NCBI GenBank assembly: GCA_964483805.1
Contig: CAZADH010000047.1
Coordinates: forward strand, 1 to 27,625
Direction: 5' to 3'
DNA length: 27,625 nt
Source: CAZADH01 sp964483805
Lineage (GTDB): Bacteria > Muiribacteriota > Ozemobacteria > Ozemobacterales > Ozemobacteraceae
The position numbers were made by a program, and so were the translations under genes. Positions 1 to 7,015 of the stretch are shown here, in pieces. The notes below the pieces were generated by a model that saw nothing but the letters and a program-made list of their open reading frames with translations, ran no database searches and was not told the DNA's origin. Numbering within the stretch: the first letter of the stretch is position 1; each line of letters starts with the position of its first letter.

Positions 1-174
1 CGGACGCTCAAGTTCATGAAGGAGCAAGGCGTGCTCATGGCGCTGCGTCACGAGCAGGGCGAGGCCGGCACGCTCGCGAAGAAGGCCTTCCACGAGCTGA
101 TGAACCCGCGGCTGGCCGAGCACGAGGATCTCGCGAAGCTCAAGAAGGACAAAGACAAGAAGGGCGGCAACTGA
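1..174 (+). CDS. C-terminal fragment of an unrecognised protein
   Basis: Frame 1 is open from the first base and stops at TGA 172-174, giving 57 residues whose beginning lies outside the window. The fragment is charged and helical in character: it contains HEQGEAGTLAKKAFHEL and NPRLAEHEDLAKLKK, and ends in a Lys/Asp tail and GGN. I do not recognise the family and assign no function. The next gene starts 20 bases downstream on the same strand, so the two probably form an operon. This stretch lies left of the junction at about 400-434, so it may not be the natural neighbour of the genes on the right. Confidence 0.55.
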   Translation, partial: RTLKFMKEQGVLMALRHEQGEAGTLAKKAFHELMNPRLAEHEDLAKLKKDKDKKGGN

Positions 175-194
175 TCGACGGCCCGAGGTTGAAA

Positions 195-412
195 TCGTGA
201 GCACCTGGCGCGAAGAGCTGCACGAGGTCATCAAGACCAAGGACGAGCGCGAGTCCGAGGAGCTGGCGCGCAAGCGCCAGCGCATCGCTGAAGCGCTCGA
301 GGTGGCCGCCGACGCCCAAGCGCAGGCCGTGGAGGGCCTGCGCTTCGCGGTCGCCGAGCTGGCAGGCAAGGGCCAGCCGGCGGAGCTCGCGGTCCAGGGC
401 GACGAGGCCCCG
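195..412 (+). pseudogene. 5' part of an unknown coiled-coil-like protein, cut at a junction
   Basis: GTG at 195 opens a frame that reads MSTWREELHEVIKTKDERES and continues as a Glu/Arg/Ala-rich, strongly helical segment (EELARKRQRIAEALEVAAD). This looks like a genuine N terminus, 20 bases after the previous stop. The protein-like character fades at about codon 70. Beyond that the frame is only the antisense of the aminotransferase on the other strand, although it stays open to 850 by chance. I therefore read it as a real gene whose 3' part has been replaced at a breakpoint near 400-434. No family is recognised. The exact last native codon cannot be fixed by eye. Confidence 0.5.
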
Positions 413-434
413 GCGACCCGCGCGCGCCTCGTCG
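400..434. other. Inverted tail-to-tail junction between two truncated genes
   Basis: A + strand gene entering from the left and a class V aminotransferase entering from the right both lose recognisable coding character here, about 150 residues into the aminotransferase. The interval is bracketed by a perfect 8-bp inverted repeat, CGACGAGG (400-407) and CCTCGTCG (427-434). Short inverted microhomology at a strand-switching join is typical of foldback chimeras made during whole-genome amplification. It can also arise from a real inversion in the genome. Sequence alone cannot separate the two. Confidence 0.55.
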
Positions 435-859
435 AACCGCGCCATGTCGGGGCGATGGTCGGGGGTCGGCACCCGGCAGACGCTCACACCCCGCGACGTC
501 AGCAAATCGAAGGGAATGACGTTGGCCGGGAACTCACAGTCGGCAACGAGGACCACGTCGCCGGCCTGCAACGGCAGCAGGTCGGCCGCCAACAAGGCAC
601 CATCCGAGGTATTCTTGATGAACGCGACATCGGCGCTGTCGCCGCCGAGCAACCGCGCCACGCCGACCCGCGCCCGCGCCACCACCTCGAGATGCGCGGC
701 AAACTTCACGCCGCCCGAGGTCACATAGTCGTCAAGCAGCGCATCAACCGCAGCCCGCGCCACATCAGACAGCGGCGATTGGGCGCAGTGGGCCAGAAAC
801 ACCTGGCGGTCGTAAGCGGAAAAATGACGGCGAAACGCGAGCACCGCTGATTTATTCAC
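422..859 (-). pseudogene. Aminotransferase class V / cysteine desulfurase-like, N-terminal fragment
   Basis: The - strand frame from GTG 857-859 reads MNKSAVLAFRRHF. It then shows class V aminotransferase hallmarks: FIKNTSDGALLAA (the NT-(S/T)-(D/E)-G cofactor-phosphate loop) and DCEFPANVIPFD (the E-x-PAN-x-x-P motif) at residues about 80-117. A good Shine-Dalgarno (GTAGGAG, 869-875) sits nine bases before the GTG. The family is normally about 370-400 residues with the PLP-binding lysine near 200. Here recognisable sequence ends at about residue 146 (RFDEARAG), so the catalytic lysine is absent. It is the third gene after psd and pssA on the same strand, 47 bases after pssA. A PLP enzyme of this family is expected in the cytoplasm, but the substrate is unknown. 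The truncation coincides with the junction at 400-434. Confidence 0.7.
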
Positions 860-906
860 GTTGTATTGCTCCTACCGCACACAACCCGCCGCCGGAAAAA
901 GCAGGG

Positions 907-1662
907 TCAGGCGGTGGGCGGCGCCGGTGGAACGGCGTCGATGGTCCGGGGCGGCCGCACCCGACGCCACAACGACATGAACATCTGCAAGATCGCGACG
1001 AACAGGCCGTAGCAGGCGTAGCCCCACGAGATCAGGAACAGGGCGATCGGCGGCGCAATCACGAGACAGACCAGGAACCCGGCCGCAAGGATGAACCGCT
1101 GCCGCCCGGTCTTCTTCGACTTCTTCATGCTCGGATACGGCACCTTGCTCACCATGAGGAAGGCGGTAATCAGCACCACAAAAGGCACAGCCGCATCGGG
1201 CATCTTCAAGAACTCGTTGAAGAACTGCATCTCGTAGAGGGTCAGCGAGCACAAGATGGCCGCCCCGGCCGGGATGGGCAGCCCCTCGAAGACATCTTTG
1301 TCGGACGGCGGCGTAATGTTGAACCGAGCCAACCGCAGAGCTCCACACAGGACAAAGACGAAACTGATCGCCGCACCCAGCACCGGCCGCTCGCCCATGT
1401 AGCGGTAATAGACCAGCATGCCGGGCGCCACACCGAACGCGACCAGATCGGCAAGACTGTCGAGCTCGGCCCCGAACTTCGAGGTGACCGAGGTCAGTCG
1501 GGCGATGCGTCCATCGAGGACGTCACACACCCACGACAGGATGATCATCCAACACGCGGCGACGTATTCCTCGCGAGCGGTGAACAAGATGGAGATGTAG
1601 CCGCACAGCAGGTTTGCCGAAGTAAAAACACTCGGCAGGATCGACAGTCCTTTGAGACTCAC
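907..1662 (-). CDS. pssA: CDP-diacylglycerol-serine O-phosphatidyltransferase
   Basis: This integral membrane enzyme joins CDP-diacylglycerol and L-serine to give phosphatidylserine, the step before Psd. The CDP-alcohol phosphatidyltransferase signature is complete in the 251-residue product: D50-G51-x2-A54-R55-x8-G64-x3-D68-x3-D72. The rest is a series of hydrophobic segments, as in family members of about 230-280 residues. I choose GTG 1660-1662 because it overlaps the psd stop codon (GTGA, 4 bases), a classic translational-coupling arrangement, and because SLKGLSILPSVFTSANLLCG is the usual N-terminal start of this family. An upstream in-frame start at 1695 would lie deep inside psd. The last ~25 residues are Arg/Pro-rich and cytoplasmic in character. 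Confidence 0.93.
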   Translation of the reverse strand: MSLKGLSILPSVFTSANLLCGYISILFTAREEYVAACWMIILSWVCDVLDGRIARLTSVTSKFGAELDSLADLVAFGVAPGMLVYYRYMGERPVLGAAISFVFVLCGALRLARFNITPPSDKDVFEGLPIPAGAAILCSLTLYEMQFFNEFLKMPDAAVPFVVLITAFLMVSKVPYPSMKKSKKTGRQRFILAAGFLVCLVIAPPIALFLISWGYACYGLFVAILQMFMSLWRRVRPPRTIDAVPPAPPTA

Positions 1663-2288
1663 TCGCGAATCCCCATGATGGTGACGCCCCCACAAACCTT
1701 GTCGCCCACACTCACGCTGATCTCGGTCGAGACCGGCACGTACAGATCGGTGCGCGAACCGAACCGGATCAACCCAAGGCGATCGCCCTTTGCCAACGGT
1801 TCGCCGACGCTGACACTGCAGACGATACGACGCGCGATGATGCCGGCGATCTGGCGCACGACGACGCGATACTCGCCGTCGGCAATGCCGATTGTGTTCT
1901 GCTCGTTTTCGATCGCCGCCGCTTCGACGTTGGCCGGCAGAAACTTGCCGGGTTGGTGACGCAACAGCTTGACCTCACCGGCAATTGGCGACCGGTTGAT
2001 ATGCACATCGAAGATCGACAGAAAGATGCTCACCCGCTTCGCCGGACCATCGATGAACTCGCACCGATCGACCCGATCGATCGCCACCACGGTTCCGTCG
2101 GCCGGCGAAACCACGCGCTCACGGCCCTGGGGAATCTCGCGTTCGGGATCGCGGAAGAAGTAGAGCACAAATGCAGTCAACGCCCACAACAGCTTGCCGA
2201 GCCGACGACTGACGAGCGACACCACGCCAGCGGCGAGGCCCGCCACGGCGGCAAACCGCCAACCTTCACGGTGAATCGGAATGCGCAT
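1659..2288 (-). CDS. psd: Phosphatidylserine decarboxylase proenzyme
   Basis: Psd decarboxylates phosphatidylserine to phosphatidylethanolamine at the inner membrane. The 209-residue product has the short (archaeal/PSD-A type) length. An N-terminal hydrophobic region (about 11-43) is followed by FFRDPER (44-50), SPADGTVV (61-68) and DVHINRSP (94-101). The self-cleavage site RFGS lies near the C terminus, where G177-S178 would be split to create the pyruvoyl group. ATG 2286-2288 is preferred: an AAAGGA element lies about 12 bases upstream and the protein begins MRIPIHREGWRF, a typical start. An earlier start at 2333 would add 15 unconserved residues. A perfect consensus promoter lies just upstream and pssA overlaps the stop codon, so psd heads the phospholipid operon. 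Confidence 0.93.
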   Translation of the reverse strand: MRIPIHREGWRFAAVAGLAAGVVSLVSRRLGKLLWALTAFVLYFFRDPEREIPQGRERVVSPADGTVVAIDRVDRCEFIDGPAKRVSIFLSIFDVHINRSPIAGEVKLLRHQPGKFLPANVEAAAIENEQNTIGIADGEYRVVVRQIAGIIARRIVCSVSVGEPLAKGDRLGLIRFGSRTDLYVPVSTEISVSVGDKVCGGVTIMGIRE

Positions 2289-2318
2289 TCCTGTTCGTTT
2301 TCCTTTCAGGATAACCTG

Positions 2319-2344
2319 CCACCTGCACCGCACGCGGCAGGTGG
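2319..2344 (-). promoter_or_regulatory. Hairpin at the 5' end of the psd-pssA transcript
   Basis: CCACCTGC (2319-2326) and GCAGGTGG (2337-2344) form a perfect 8-bp stem with a 10-base loop. The expected transcription start from the promoter at 2349-2377 is about 2342, so the stem would form the extreme 5' end of the mRNA. Such a stem usually protects the transcript from 5' decay. No T tract follows, so it is not a terminator. Confidence 0.55.
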
Positions 2345-2348
2345 ATCC

Positions 2349-2377
2349 ATTATAGAAACGGCCACCAACCGTGTCAA
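2349..2377 (-). promoter_or_regulatory. Perfect-consensus sigma70 promoter for psd-pssA
   Basis: On the - strand, TTGACA (2372-2377) and TATAAT (2349-2354) are separated by exactly 17 bp. Both hexamers match the housekeeping consensus at every base. The predicted start is about 2342, giving a leader of about 54 nt to the psd ATG. This suggests strong constitutive expression. Confidence 0.88.
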
Positions 2378-2394
2378 CCGCGACGCTTGCCCAC

Positions 2395-3213
2395 TCAGAG
2401 TCTCAAGGTGTGACCGTGCCGTTTCAGCCACACCCGGGCAGACCGCCACTCGACACACAGGGCGGCGACCTGCTCCCAGAACCGCGGCCCGTGGTTCATG
2501 TGACGCAGGTGCGCCAGTTCGTGGGCCACCAGATACTCGAGAACATGGGTCGGGGCCATCACGAGGCGCCAACTGAAGTTGAGATTGCCGTTGGCCGAGC
2601 AACTGCCCCACCGGCTGCGCGTATCTTTAATGGTCACCCGGGCGACCCGCGCACCGAGGCGTTCGTTGATCGCCTGCACGCGTTCGCCGATGATTTTGCC
2701 CGCCTGGGCCACGAACCACTGTTCGAGGATCGAGCGCACGTAGGCGGACCGTTCGGCCGCGGGCGTCGACCCGGGAATCGAGACCCGCAGGGTCGCGTCG
2801 ACCTGAACGATACGGGAGCGGGCAAACGGGGTGACCTCGACCACGAGGCGCTGCGGCTCACCGAGAAACGGCACGACCGCACCGGTCACGTACGCACGCG
2901 GCGCCGTCAACGGCGGTTCGCCGTCGCGCTCGCGCTCGATCAAGAGGCGACCGAGTTGGCGCAAGACCCATCCGCAATGCCGGGTGACGAACGCGGTAAT
3001 CTCGCCCGCCGACGTCGTTGCGGGGGCTTCGACGACCACCGTTCCTTCGGGGGTCACCCGCAACTGCAACCGGCGGCGACGCGCCGATAGCCGGCGCTCG
3101 TAGCGAACGGTCACCGCTCCGCAGACAATCTCGTGTTGTTGCGGTCCGCGTCCTTCGGCCCGGGTATCTTGCCAGACCGGCTCCGGACTTGCCGATCCTT
3201 CAGACGACCTCAT
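2395..3213 (-). CDS. YgjP/DUF45-type zinc metallopeptidase
   Basis: The 272-residue product ends in the signature of the YgjP (DUF45, SprT-like) family: RWGSCSANGNLNFSWRL at 201-217, then VAHELAHLRHMNHGPRFW. H231 and H235 of HELAH and H241 are the predicted zinc ligands, with E232 as catalytic base. Family members are cytoplasmic and of poorly known substrate; several are linked to quality control or to restriction modules. ATG 3211-3213 is chosen because CAGGGG lies seven bases upstream. The longer start at 3258 would overlap fmdB by 59 bases instead of 14. Residues 1-35 are variable. The gene is the last of a three-gene cluster (B12 radical SAM-FmdB-this gene), and the psd promoter begins right after it. 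Confidence 0.85.
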   Translation of the reverse strand: MRSSEGSASPEPVWQDTRAEGRGPQQHEIVCGAVTVRYERRLSARRRRLQLRVTPEGTVVVEAPATTSAGEITAFVTRHCGWVLRQLGRLLIERERDGEPPLTAPRAYVTGAVVPFLGEPQRLVVEVTPFARSRIVQVDATLRVSIPGSTPAAERSAYVRSILEQWFVAQAGKIIGERVQAINERLGARVARVTIKDTRSRWGSCSANGNLNFSWRLVMAPTHVLEYLVAHELAHLRHMNHGPRFWEQVAALCVEWRSARVWLKRHGHTLRL

Positions 3214-3466
3214 CGAACCCCTGGCCGCGCCCCCGGTTGACCAGCTTCTTGAACCCATGTTTGCGCAGATTGTCGTCGCTGAGGATTTGCGACGTCGTGC
3301 GCATTTCCTGGGAGACCACCGGCGTAATCAGGCGCACCACCGGCCCCCGACAGCGCGGACATTGCTGCAAGACCGGATCGCGCAACGACTGAAACTCCTC
3401 GAACGACACGCGGCAGTGCTCGCAACCTGCCGTGCCGTCTGGATTGCGATAGACATAGATCGGCAT
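3200..3466 (-). CDS. FmdB-family zinc-ribbon regulatory protein
   Basis: The 88-residue protein starts MPIYVYR, the standard opening of the FmdB/putative regulatory family. It carries two CxxC knuckles (C15/C18 and C36/C39) that would bind one zinc. The remainder is basic and polar. ATG 3464-3466 is preferred over the TTG six bases earlier because GGAGG sits six bases before this ATG, inside the last codons of the upstream gene. The B12 radical SAM stop codon is only two bases before the start, and the following metallopeptidase gene overlaps the end by 14 bases, so translation of the three is probably coupled. FmdB proteins were first noted near formamidase genes, but their molecular role is unsettled. 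Confidence 0.85.
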   Translation of the reverse strand: MPIYVYRNPDGTAGCEHCRVSFEEFQSLRDPVLQQCPRCRGPVVRLITPVVSQEMRTTSQILSDDNLRKHGFKKLVNRGRGQGFDEVV

Positions 3467-3468
3467 GG

Positions 3469-5388
3469 TCAACCTCCGGATTCGTCTGGCTCGTGGACCC
3501 GCCGCCCTTTGTGCCGGGCGGTCGCGGCCGTCAACAGTTCGAGCCGCTCGAGTCGCTCGACGGCGACAGGAACATCTGTATTTACATCATATTTATGCAT
3601 TACCGCCGTCACCTCTTCGACCGACCACCCCAACGCCAGATGGCCGACGATCAGAGCCTCCGCCGCTGATACGCGCAACCACTCGGTCTTCGGGGGCCGC
3701 GACAGATCGGTTTCGAAGCGATAGACGACGGGCATCGGGGTCGGCCCCGGTTCGGCATTGGCAGCGTCGTCGAGCAGGGGCGCAATGTCGGTCGAGGCCC
3801 AAAACACACGCACCCCCGAGGCCAGCCGGTATGGCGGTTTGGCAGGCAGCGACGCCTCGGCGGCGGGTGCCGGACCGAGCGGCCCCGCGGGCACCTTGGC
3901 GGCCAGTCGCTGTTCATGGGCCAGGACGTCGAGCAACGCCCGTCTACGTGCACTTTCGACCGAGACGTCGGCCGTCACCTGGGCCAGCATCCGCGCCCAG
4001 CCTTCGGGATTCGTGCCATGCAGCGGGAAACCCCGTCGGCGCCAGGCCTCGGCAAGCCATTCGTACATGCGGGCCGGGCTCCCGGCAAAACCCCAGCGGG
4101 CCAGCAGACGCAGAAAACCGCGAAACCGCCCCTGGTTATAGAGGGTCTCAATGAGGCGCCCGGCGTCGCGCAACCGCGACAACTCACGAGGCGTCATACG
4201 TTGTGTTGACAGCGTCTGATAGGGCGGAAACGGTTGCACGGCGATGCCGTCACGCTCGGCGCGTGCCCGCAGCGCCGTGCCCTTCAACAGCTTGACGGTA
4301 CCGACCTGCAAGGTGTGCGGACACAGGGCCAGTGTCTCGTCGACCGAGCGCAGGAACGCCTCGCGGTCTTCGGCGGGCAGTCCGAGCAGCAGATCGAGAT
4401 GAACGTGGCACCGCGTCCGTTCCAACAGTTGGCGGATGCGCCGGGCCAGCACGGCACTGTCGCCACGGCGGGCGACGTCGGCATTGACCTGTTCGTTCAT
4501 ACTCTGCACGCCGATTTCCAAATGGAACAGGTTGGGCGGGGCAAGCGCAAAGCGGTCGATCAGCGCATCGGTCAGCAACTCGGCCGCCAGTTCGAAATGA
4601 AAACCAACGCGACGCACATTGTGCGCGAGAATGTGTTCGACAATCGCAATCGCCCGTTCAGGTTTCAGATTGAAATTGCGATCGGCAAAGCGAACCTGCG
4701 AGAACCCCGAGGTCATGAGCCAATCGATATCAGACAACACCCGACGCAGACTGAATTCGCGCACCCCCTGCTGCACAGAACTCAGACAATACTGGCACTG
4801 GAAGGGGCAACCCCGCGAACCTTCATAATAGGTGAACCCGTCACCCTTGCCGTAGAGGCCGGTCGTAAAAGGGGACGGCAACTCGTCGAGGGACTCGATG
4901 AGCCATTCCCCGGGATTCTGGTGCACGGCGCCGTCGTCACCGCGCCAGACAAGCCCGGCAATGCGGGGGATTTCGGCCCGGGTCCCGGCCTCGATCTGCA
5001 GCAACAGAGCTTCGAAGGGACGCTCACCCTCGCCGGTCACGACATAATCGACGTAAGGGTGGGCCACCATCAGTTCATGGGCATCGAAGCTGATCTCTGG
5101 ACCACCGAGAACGACGGTCAGGTCGGGCAACGCGGCTGCCAATGAACCCACCAGCTTCAACGTCGCTTCGACGTTCCAGATGTGACAGCCCATGGCCAGC
5201 AGCGAAGGGTGCATTTCGAGAAGGTCGGCGTAATGGTCTTCGATCGAGCGGTTCATATCGAGGTCGCGCCTGATCAGAGGCCGTCTGCCGGGCACATGTT
5301 GCCACCATGCTTGAACGGACGCCGTGCCCAGCGCTTTGTGAGTGTGACGGGTGTTGAGTGCACCCAGAATCCAGGTTTCCGCTGTCAT
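3469..5388 (-). CDS. B12-binding-domain radical SAM protein (DUF4080 type)
   Basis: This 639-residue enzyme has an N-terminal Rossmann-like B12-binding domain (about 1-135: LLAMGCHIWNVE, TVVLGGPEIS, YVVTGEGERPFEALL). A radical SAM domain follows with the cluster motif C194-PFQ-C198-QY-C201. The C-terminal half (about 370-639) corresponds to the DUF4080 extension seen in this subfamily. The usual cobalamin DxHxxG motif is not visible in the N-terminal domain, as in many anaerobic-cyclase (BchE-like) relatives, so corrinoid use is uncertain. The reaction is unknown; relatives perform difficult methylations or cyclisations. The gene leads a tight cluster with fmdB and the metallopeptidase. The ATG at 5386-5388 has no Shine-Dalgarno and lies only a few bases from the predicted transcription start (see promoter at 5398-5426). 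Confidence 0.88.
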   Translation of the reverse strand: MTAETWILGALNTRHTHKALGTASVQAWWQHVPGRRPLIRRDLDMNRSIEDHYADLLEMHPSLLAMGCHIWNVEATLKLVGSLAAALPDLTVVLGGPEISFDAHELMVAHPYVDYVVTGEGERPFEALLLQIEAGTRAEIPRIAGLVWRGDDGAVHQNPGEWLIESLDELPSPFTTGLYGKGDGFTYYEGSRGCPFQCQYCLSSVQQGVREFSLRRVLSDIDWLMTSGFSQVRFADRNFNLKPERAIAIVEHILAHNVRRVGFHFELAAELLTDALIDRFALAPPNLFHLEIGVQSMNEQVNADVARRGDSAVLARRIRQLLERTRCHVHLDLLLGLPAEDREAFLRSVDETLALCPHTLQVGTVKLLKGTALRARAERDGIAVQPFPPYQTLSTQRMTPRELSRLRDAGRLIETLYNQGRFRGFLRLLARWGFAGSPARMYEWLAEAWRRRGFPLHGTNPEGWARMLAQVTADVSVESARRRALLDVLAHEQRLAAKVPAGPLGPAPAAEASLPAKPPYRLASGVRVFWASTDIAPLLDDAANAEPGPTPMPVVYRFETDLSRPPKTEWLRVSAAEALIVGHLALGWSVEEVTAVMHKYDVNTDVPVAVERLERLELLTAATARHKGRRVHEPDESGG

Positions 5389-5397
5389 AATGGCTCG

Positions 5398-5426
5398 AGT
5401 TTACGCCTCGAGACGCACCAATGCAA
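5398..5426 (-). promoter_or_regulatory. Predicted promoter for the B12 radical SAM cluster, near-leaderless
   Basis: On the - strand, TTGCAT (5421-5426), 17 bp, then TAAACT (5398-5403). The -10 box ends only nine bases before the ATG at 5388, so transcription would start about three bases before the start codon. No ribosome-binding sequence lies between. The site sits in the 53-bp gap after tatD. Confidence 0.5.
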
Positions 5427-5441
5427 GAGTTCGCGGCAGGA

Positions 5442-6251
5442 TCAGCGGCCGGCAGCGAGGATGGGAAAGACCCGGGTGCCGTTCGCCCAAACCTGGGCGG
5501 CGAGTTCGCCGATCCCGCAATCGCGCAACCGGGCCACGGCCGCTCCGATGAAGGGCACCGCCTCCGGCCCATTCACCAATGCCGGCCATCCCACCGGCTT
5601 CAGGTCGGGTGCATCGGTCTCGAGGAGAATCCGCTCGGCGGGAAGGGCACGAATCATCTCGTGCAGGCGAACCGCACGCGGAGAACAGACGGGCCCGGCG
5701 ATGCTCACGAATGCACCGTGGCGAACGAACAACTGAGCGACCTCGCGACTTCCCCCGAATGCGTGCATGATCCAGGGCACATCAGGAGCGTGCAGGCGCA
5801 ACAGGTCGAGCGCCACCGACCAGTGCCCGCGCAGGTGGATGATCAGCGGCAGGCCGTGACGACGCGCAATCTGCAACTGGACGACAAACAGCGTCGACTG
5901 TATTGCCAACGGCGTGTCGAGGTGCCGGTCGAGTCCGCATTCACCCACCGCAACAGGGCGGATCGGCAGTGCGGCAAACTCCTCTTCGAGTATCTCCGGG
6001 GCAACGGTGCCCGCTGCGAGCGGATGGTAGCCCCAGGCCATCAGGACCGTAGAATCGATGGCCGGGACACCCGGTTGGCCGCGTACCCCGGGCACGATCA
6101 TGGCGACAACCCCGGCACGACGTGCATTCTGCACCACTCGAGGGATGGTTGACGCAAGCGGAGGGAGGTCGAGGTGACAATGGGAGTCAAACCAATGTGC
6201 GTTTTCCACACCGACGGTCATCGCCGAAGACCGTGCCATTTCTGCACACAT
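5442..6251 (-). CDS. TatD family metal-dependent hydrolase (DNase)
   Basis: The 269-residue protein has the TatD amidohydrolase-fold metal motifs in order: FDSHCHLD near 21-28, VGECGLDRH (the conserved glutamate), IIHLRGHW, MHAFGGS, and ETDAPDLKP with the final aspartate. TatD proteins are cytoplasmic 3'-5' exonucleases or related phosphodiesterases that need two divalent metals. Length fits the family (about 255-270). Several starts are possible. ATG 6249-6251 is preferred because AGAGG lies about nine bases upstream; TTG 6257 and ATG 6239 are alternatives. It lies 53 bp before the B12 radical SAM gene on the same strand. A long gene-free region lies upstream. Confidence 0.88.
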   Translation of the reverse strand: MCAEMARSSAMTVGVENAHWFDSHCHLDLPPLASTIPRVVQNARRAGVVAMIVPGVRGQPGVPAIDSTVLMAWGYHPLAAGTVAPEILEEEFAALPIRPVAVGECGLDRHLDTPLAIQSTLFVVQLQIARRHGLPLIIHLRGHWSVALDLLRLHAPDVPWIMHAFGGSREVAQLFVRHGAFVSIAGPVCSPRAVRLHEMIRALPAERILLETDAPDLKPVGWPALVNGPEAVPFIGAAVARLRDCGIGELAAQVWANGTRVFPILAAGR

Positions 6252-6448
6252 CGACAAAAACCTCTATTCAAGCCATTCCGTGGTTGTGCAGCCAACAGTC
6301 GCATCGAGTAAACTGCCTATTCATGCATATTTCAGCGGTGCCAATGCCGATTCCAGACTGGTTGCTTCGGCGTGCCAATTTTGCACCCGAGTGTTTTTCG
6401 CACGCCCTGAGAAAACAGAGAAATGGCTCAACGAAGCCATTCTCAACT

Positions 6449-6463
6449 TGGCACGGTCCTTGC
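6449..6463 (+). promoter_or_regulatory. Sigma54 (RpoN) -24/-12 promoter
   Basis: TGGCACGGTCCTTGC matches the sigma54 consensus TGGCACG-N4-TTGC at every defined base. It would start transcription rightward at about 6475. No coding frame with a plausible start follows before the terminator at 6780-6813, so the product would be an untranslated RNA of about 335 nt, or a long leader if termination is bypassed. Sigma54 promoters need an upstream enhancer-binding activator, and none is encoded in this window. Confidence 0.6.
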
Positions 6464-6591
6464 GAAACACCTTGGCAGTTCTTTGAAAAAAAGTTTCCGG
6501 ACCTTGCCAATCTCCATAGTATTCAGTCATACTCGATATCGACCGCGTCGCGAACCGCGAATGCCTGTCACGGTGTTTCTCGGATCTGATT

Positions 6592-6622
6592 CCCCACCCC
6601 ACCCACCACCCCACCGATCCCC
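6592..6622 (-). other. G-quadruplex-forming tract
   Basis: The + strand has five C runs (6592-6595, 6597-6600, 6602-6604, 6609-6612, 6619-6622) with short spacers. The - strand therefore carries five runs of three or four G separated by 1-6 bases, enough for a stable intramolecular G-quadruplex. It lies between the sigma54-type and sigma70 promoters. Confidence 0.65.
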
Positions 6623-6679
6623 TCACTCAATCCGAAACTCCCCTTGATTCGGTCGATTTCACAGCAAGCGTCAAACCAC

Positions 6680-6709
6680 TTGACACATCAACGTTGGTAT
6701 ACTTATACT
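6680..6709 (+). promoter_or_regulatory. Sigma70 promoter of the candidate small RNA
   Basis: TTGACA (6680-6685), 18 bp, TATACT (6704-6709). The -35 box is perfect and the -10 box matches at five of six bases. The predicted start is about 6716, only about 100 bases before a strong intrinsic terminator, with no open reading frame between them. Confidence 0.7.
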
Positions 6710-6715
6710 AGCAGG

Positions 6716-6813
6716 GAACGATAGGTCCGGAAATTTTTCTTTTTATCCTGAGATTCCTCTCAAAAGATCCTCTCACTTTACCCTCGGACTTTTTGATCCG
6801 GGGGTCTTTTTTT
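6716..6813 (+). ncRNA. Candidate ~100-nt small RNA
   Basis: A strong promoter and a canonical intrinsic terminator define a transcript of about 98 nt with no start codon/ribosome-site combination. It contains two U-rich tracts near its 5' half (6734-6745) and ends in a GC stem with a seven-U tail, a layout common in Hfq-dependent RNAs. GGTCCG (6724-6729) can pair with CGGACT (6785-6790), which overlaps the left arm of the terminator stem. An alternative, antiterminator-like fold is therefore possible. I do not recognise a known RNA family. Confidence 0.5.
6780..6813 (+). terminator. Intrinsic terminator of the candidate small RNA
   Basis: ACCCTCGGA (6780-6788) pairs with TCCGGGGGT (6797-6805) over nine bp with one G-U pair and an 8-base loop. 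A single C and seven T follow (6807-6813). On the opposite strand no T tract follows the stem, so it acts only rightward. Confidence 0.8.
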
Positions 6814-7015
6814 GCCCGGATTTCCTTGCTCCCACGGCGCGTCAGCATTCTTCGCCGTCGGGTGCCTGCCCGGGACCGACCTGATTCGACACACCGGGCG
6901 ATACGTCGTTGCGGCACCCATCGGACACCACAGGCATTGTCATTTTCCTCTTCCGCCTGGGCGGAAAGTCCGATCAATTCCAACGACGCTTCCCGTTTGC
7001 CCTGCTCTGGTCGCC

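Noticed and set aside
6268..6510. 80-residue frame on the - strand in the gene-free region
   Set aside because: No ribosome site, no recognisable motif, and it lies across the sigma54-type promoter. It looks like a random frame in AT-richer DNA.
6724..6735. AGGTCCGGAAA resembles the conserved SRP RNA segment AGGTCCGGAAGG
   Set aside because: The match stops after GGAAA. The asymmetric-loop partner and the following GGAAGCAG-type bases are missing, and the local fold does not form the SRP domain IV hairpin.
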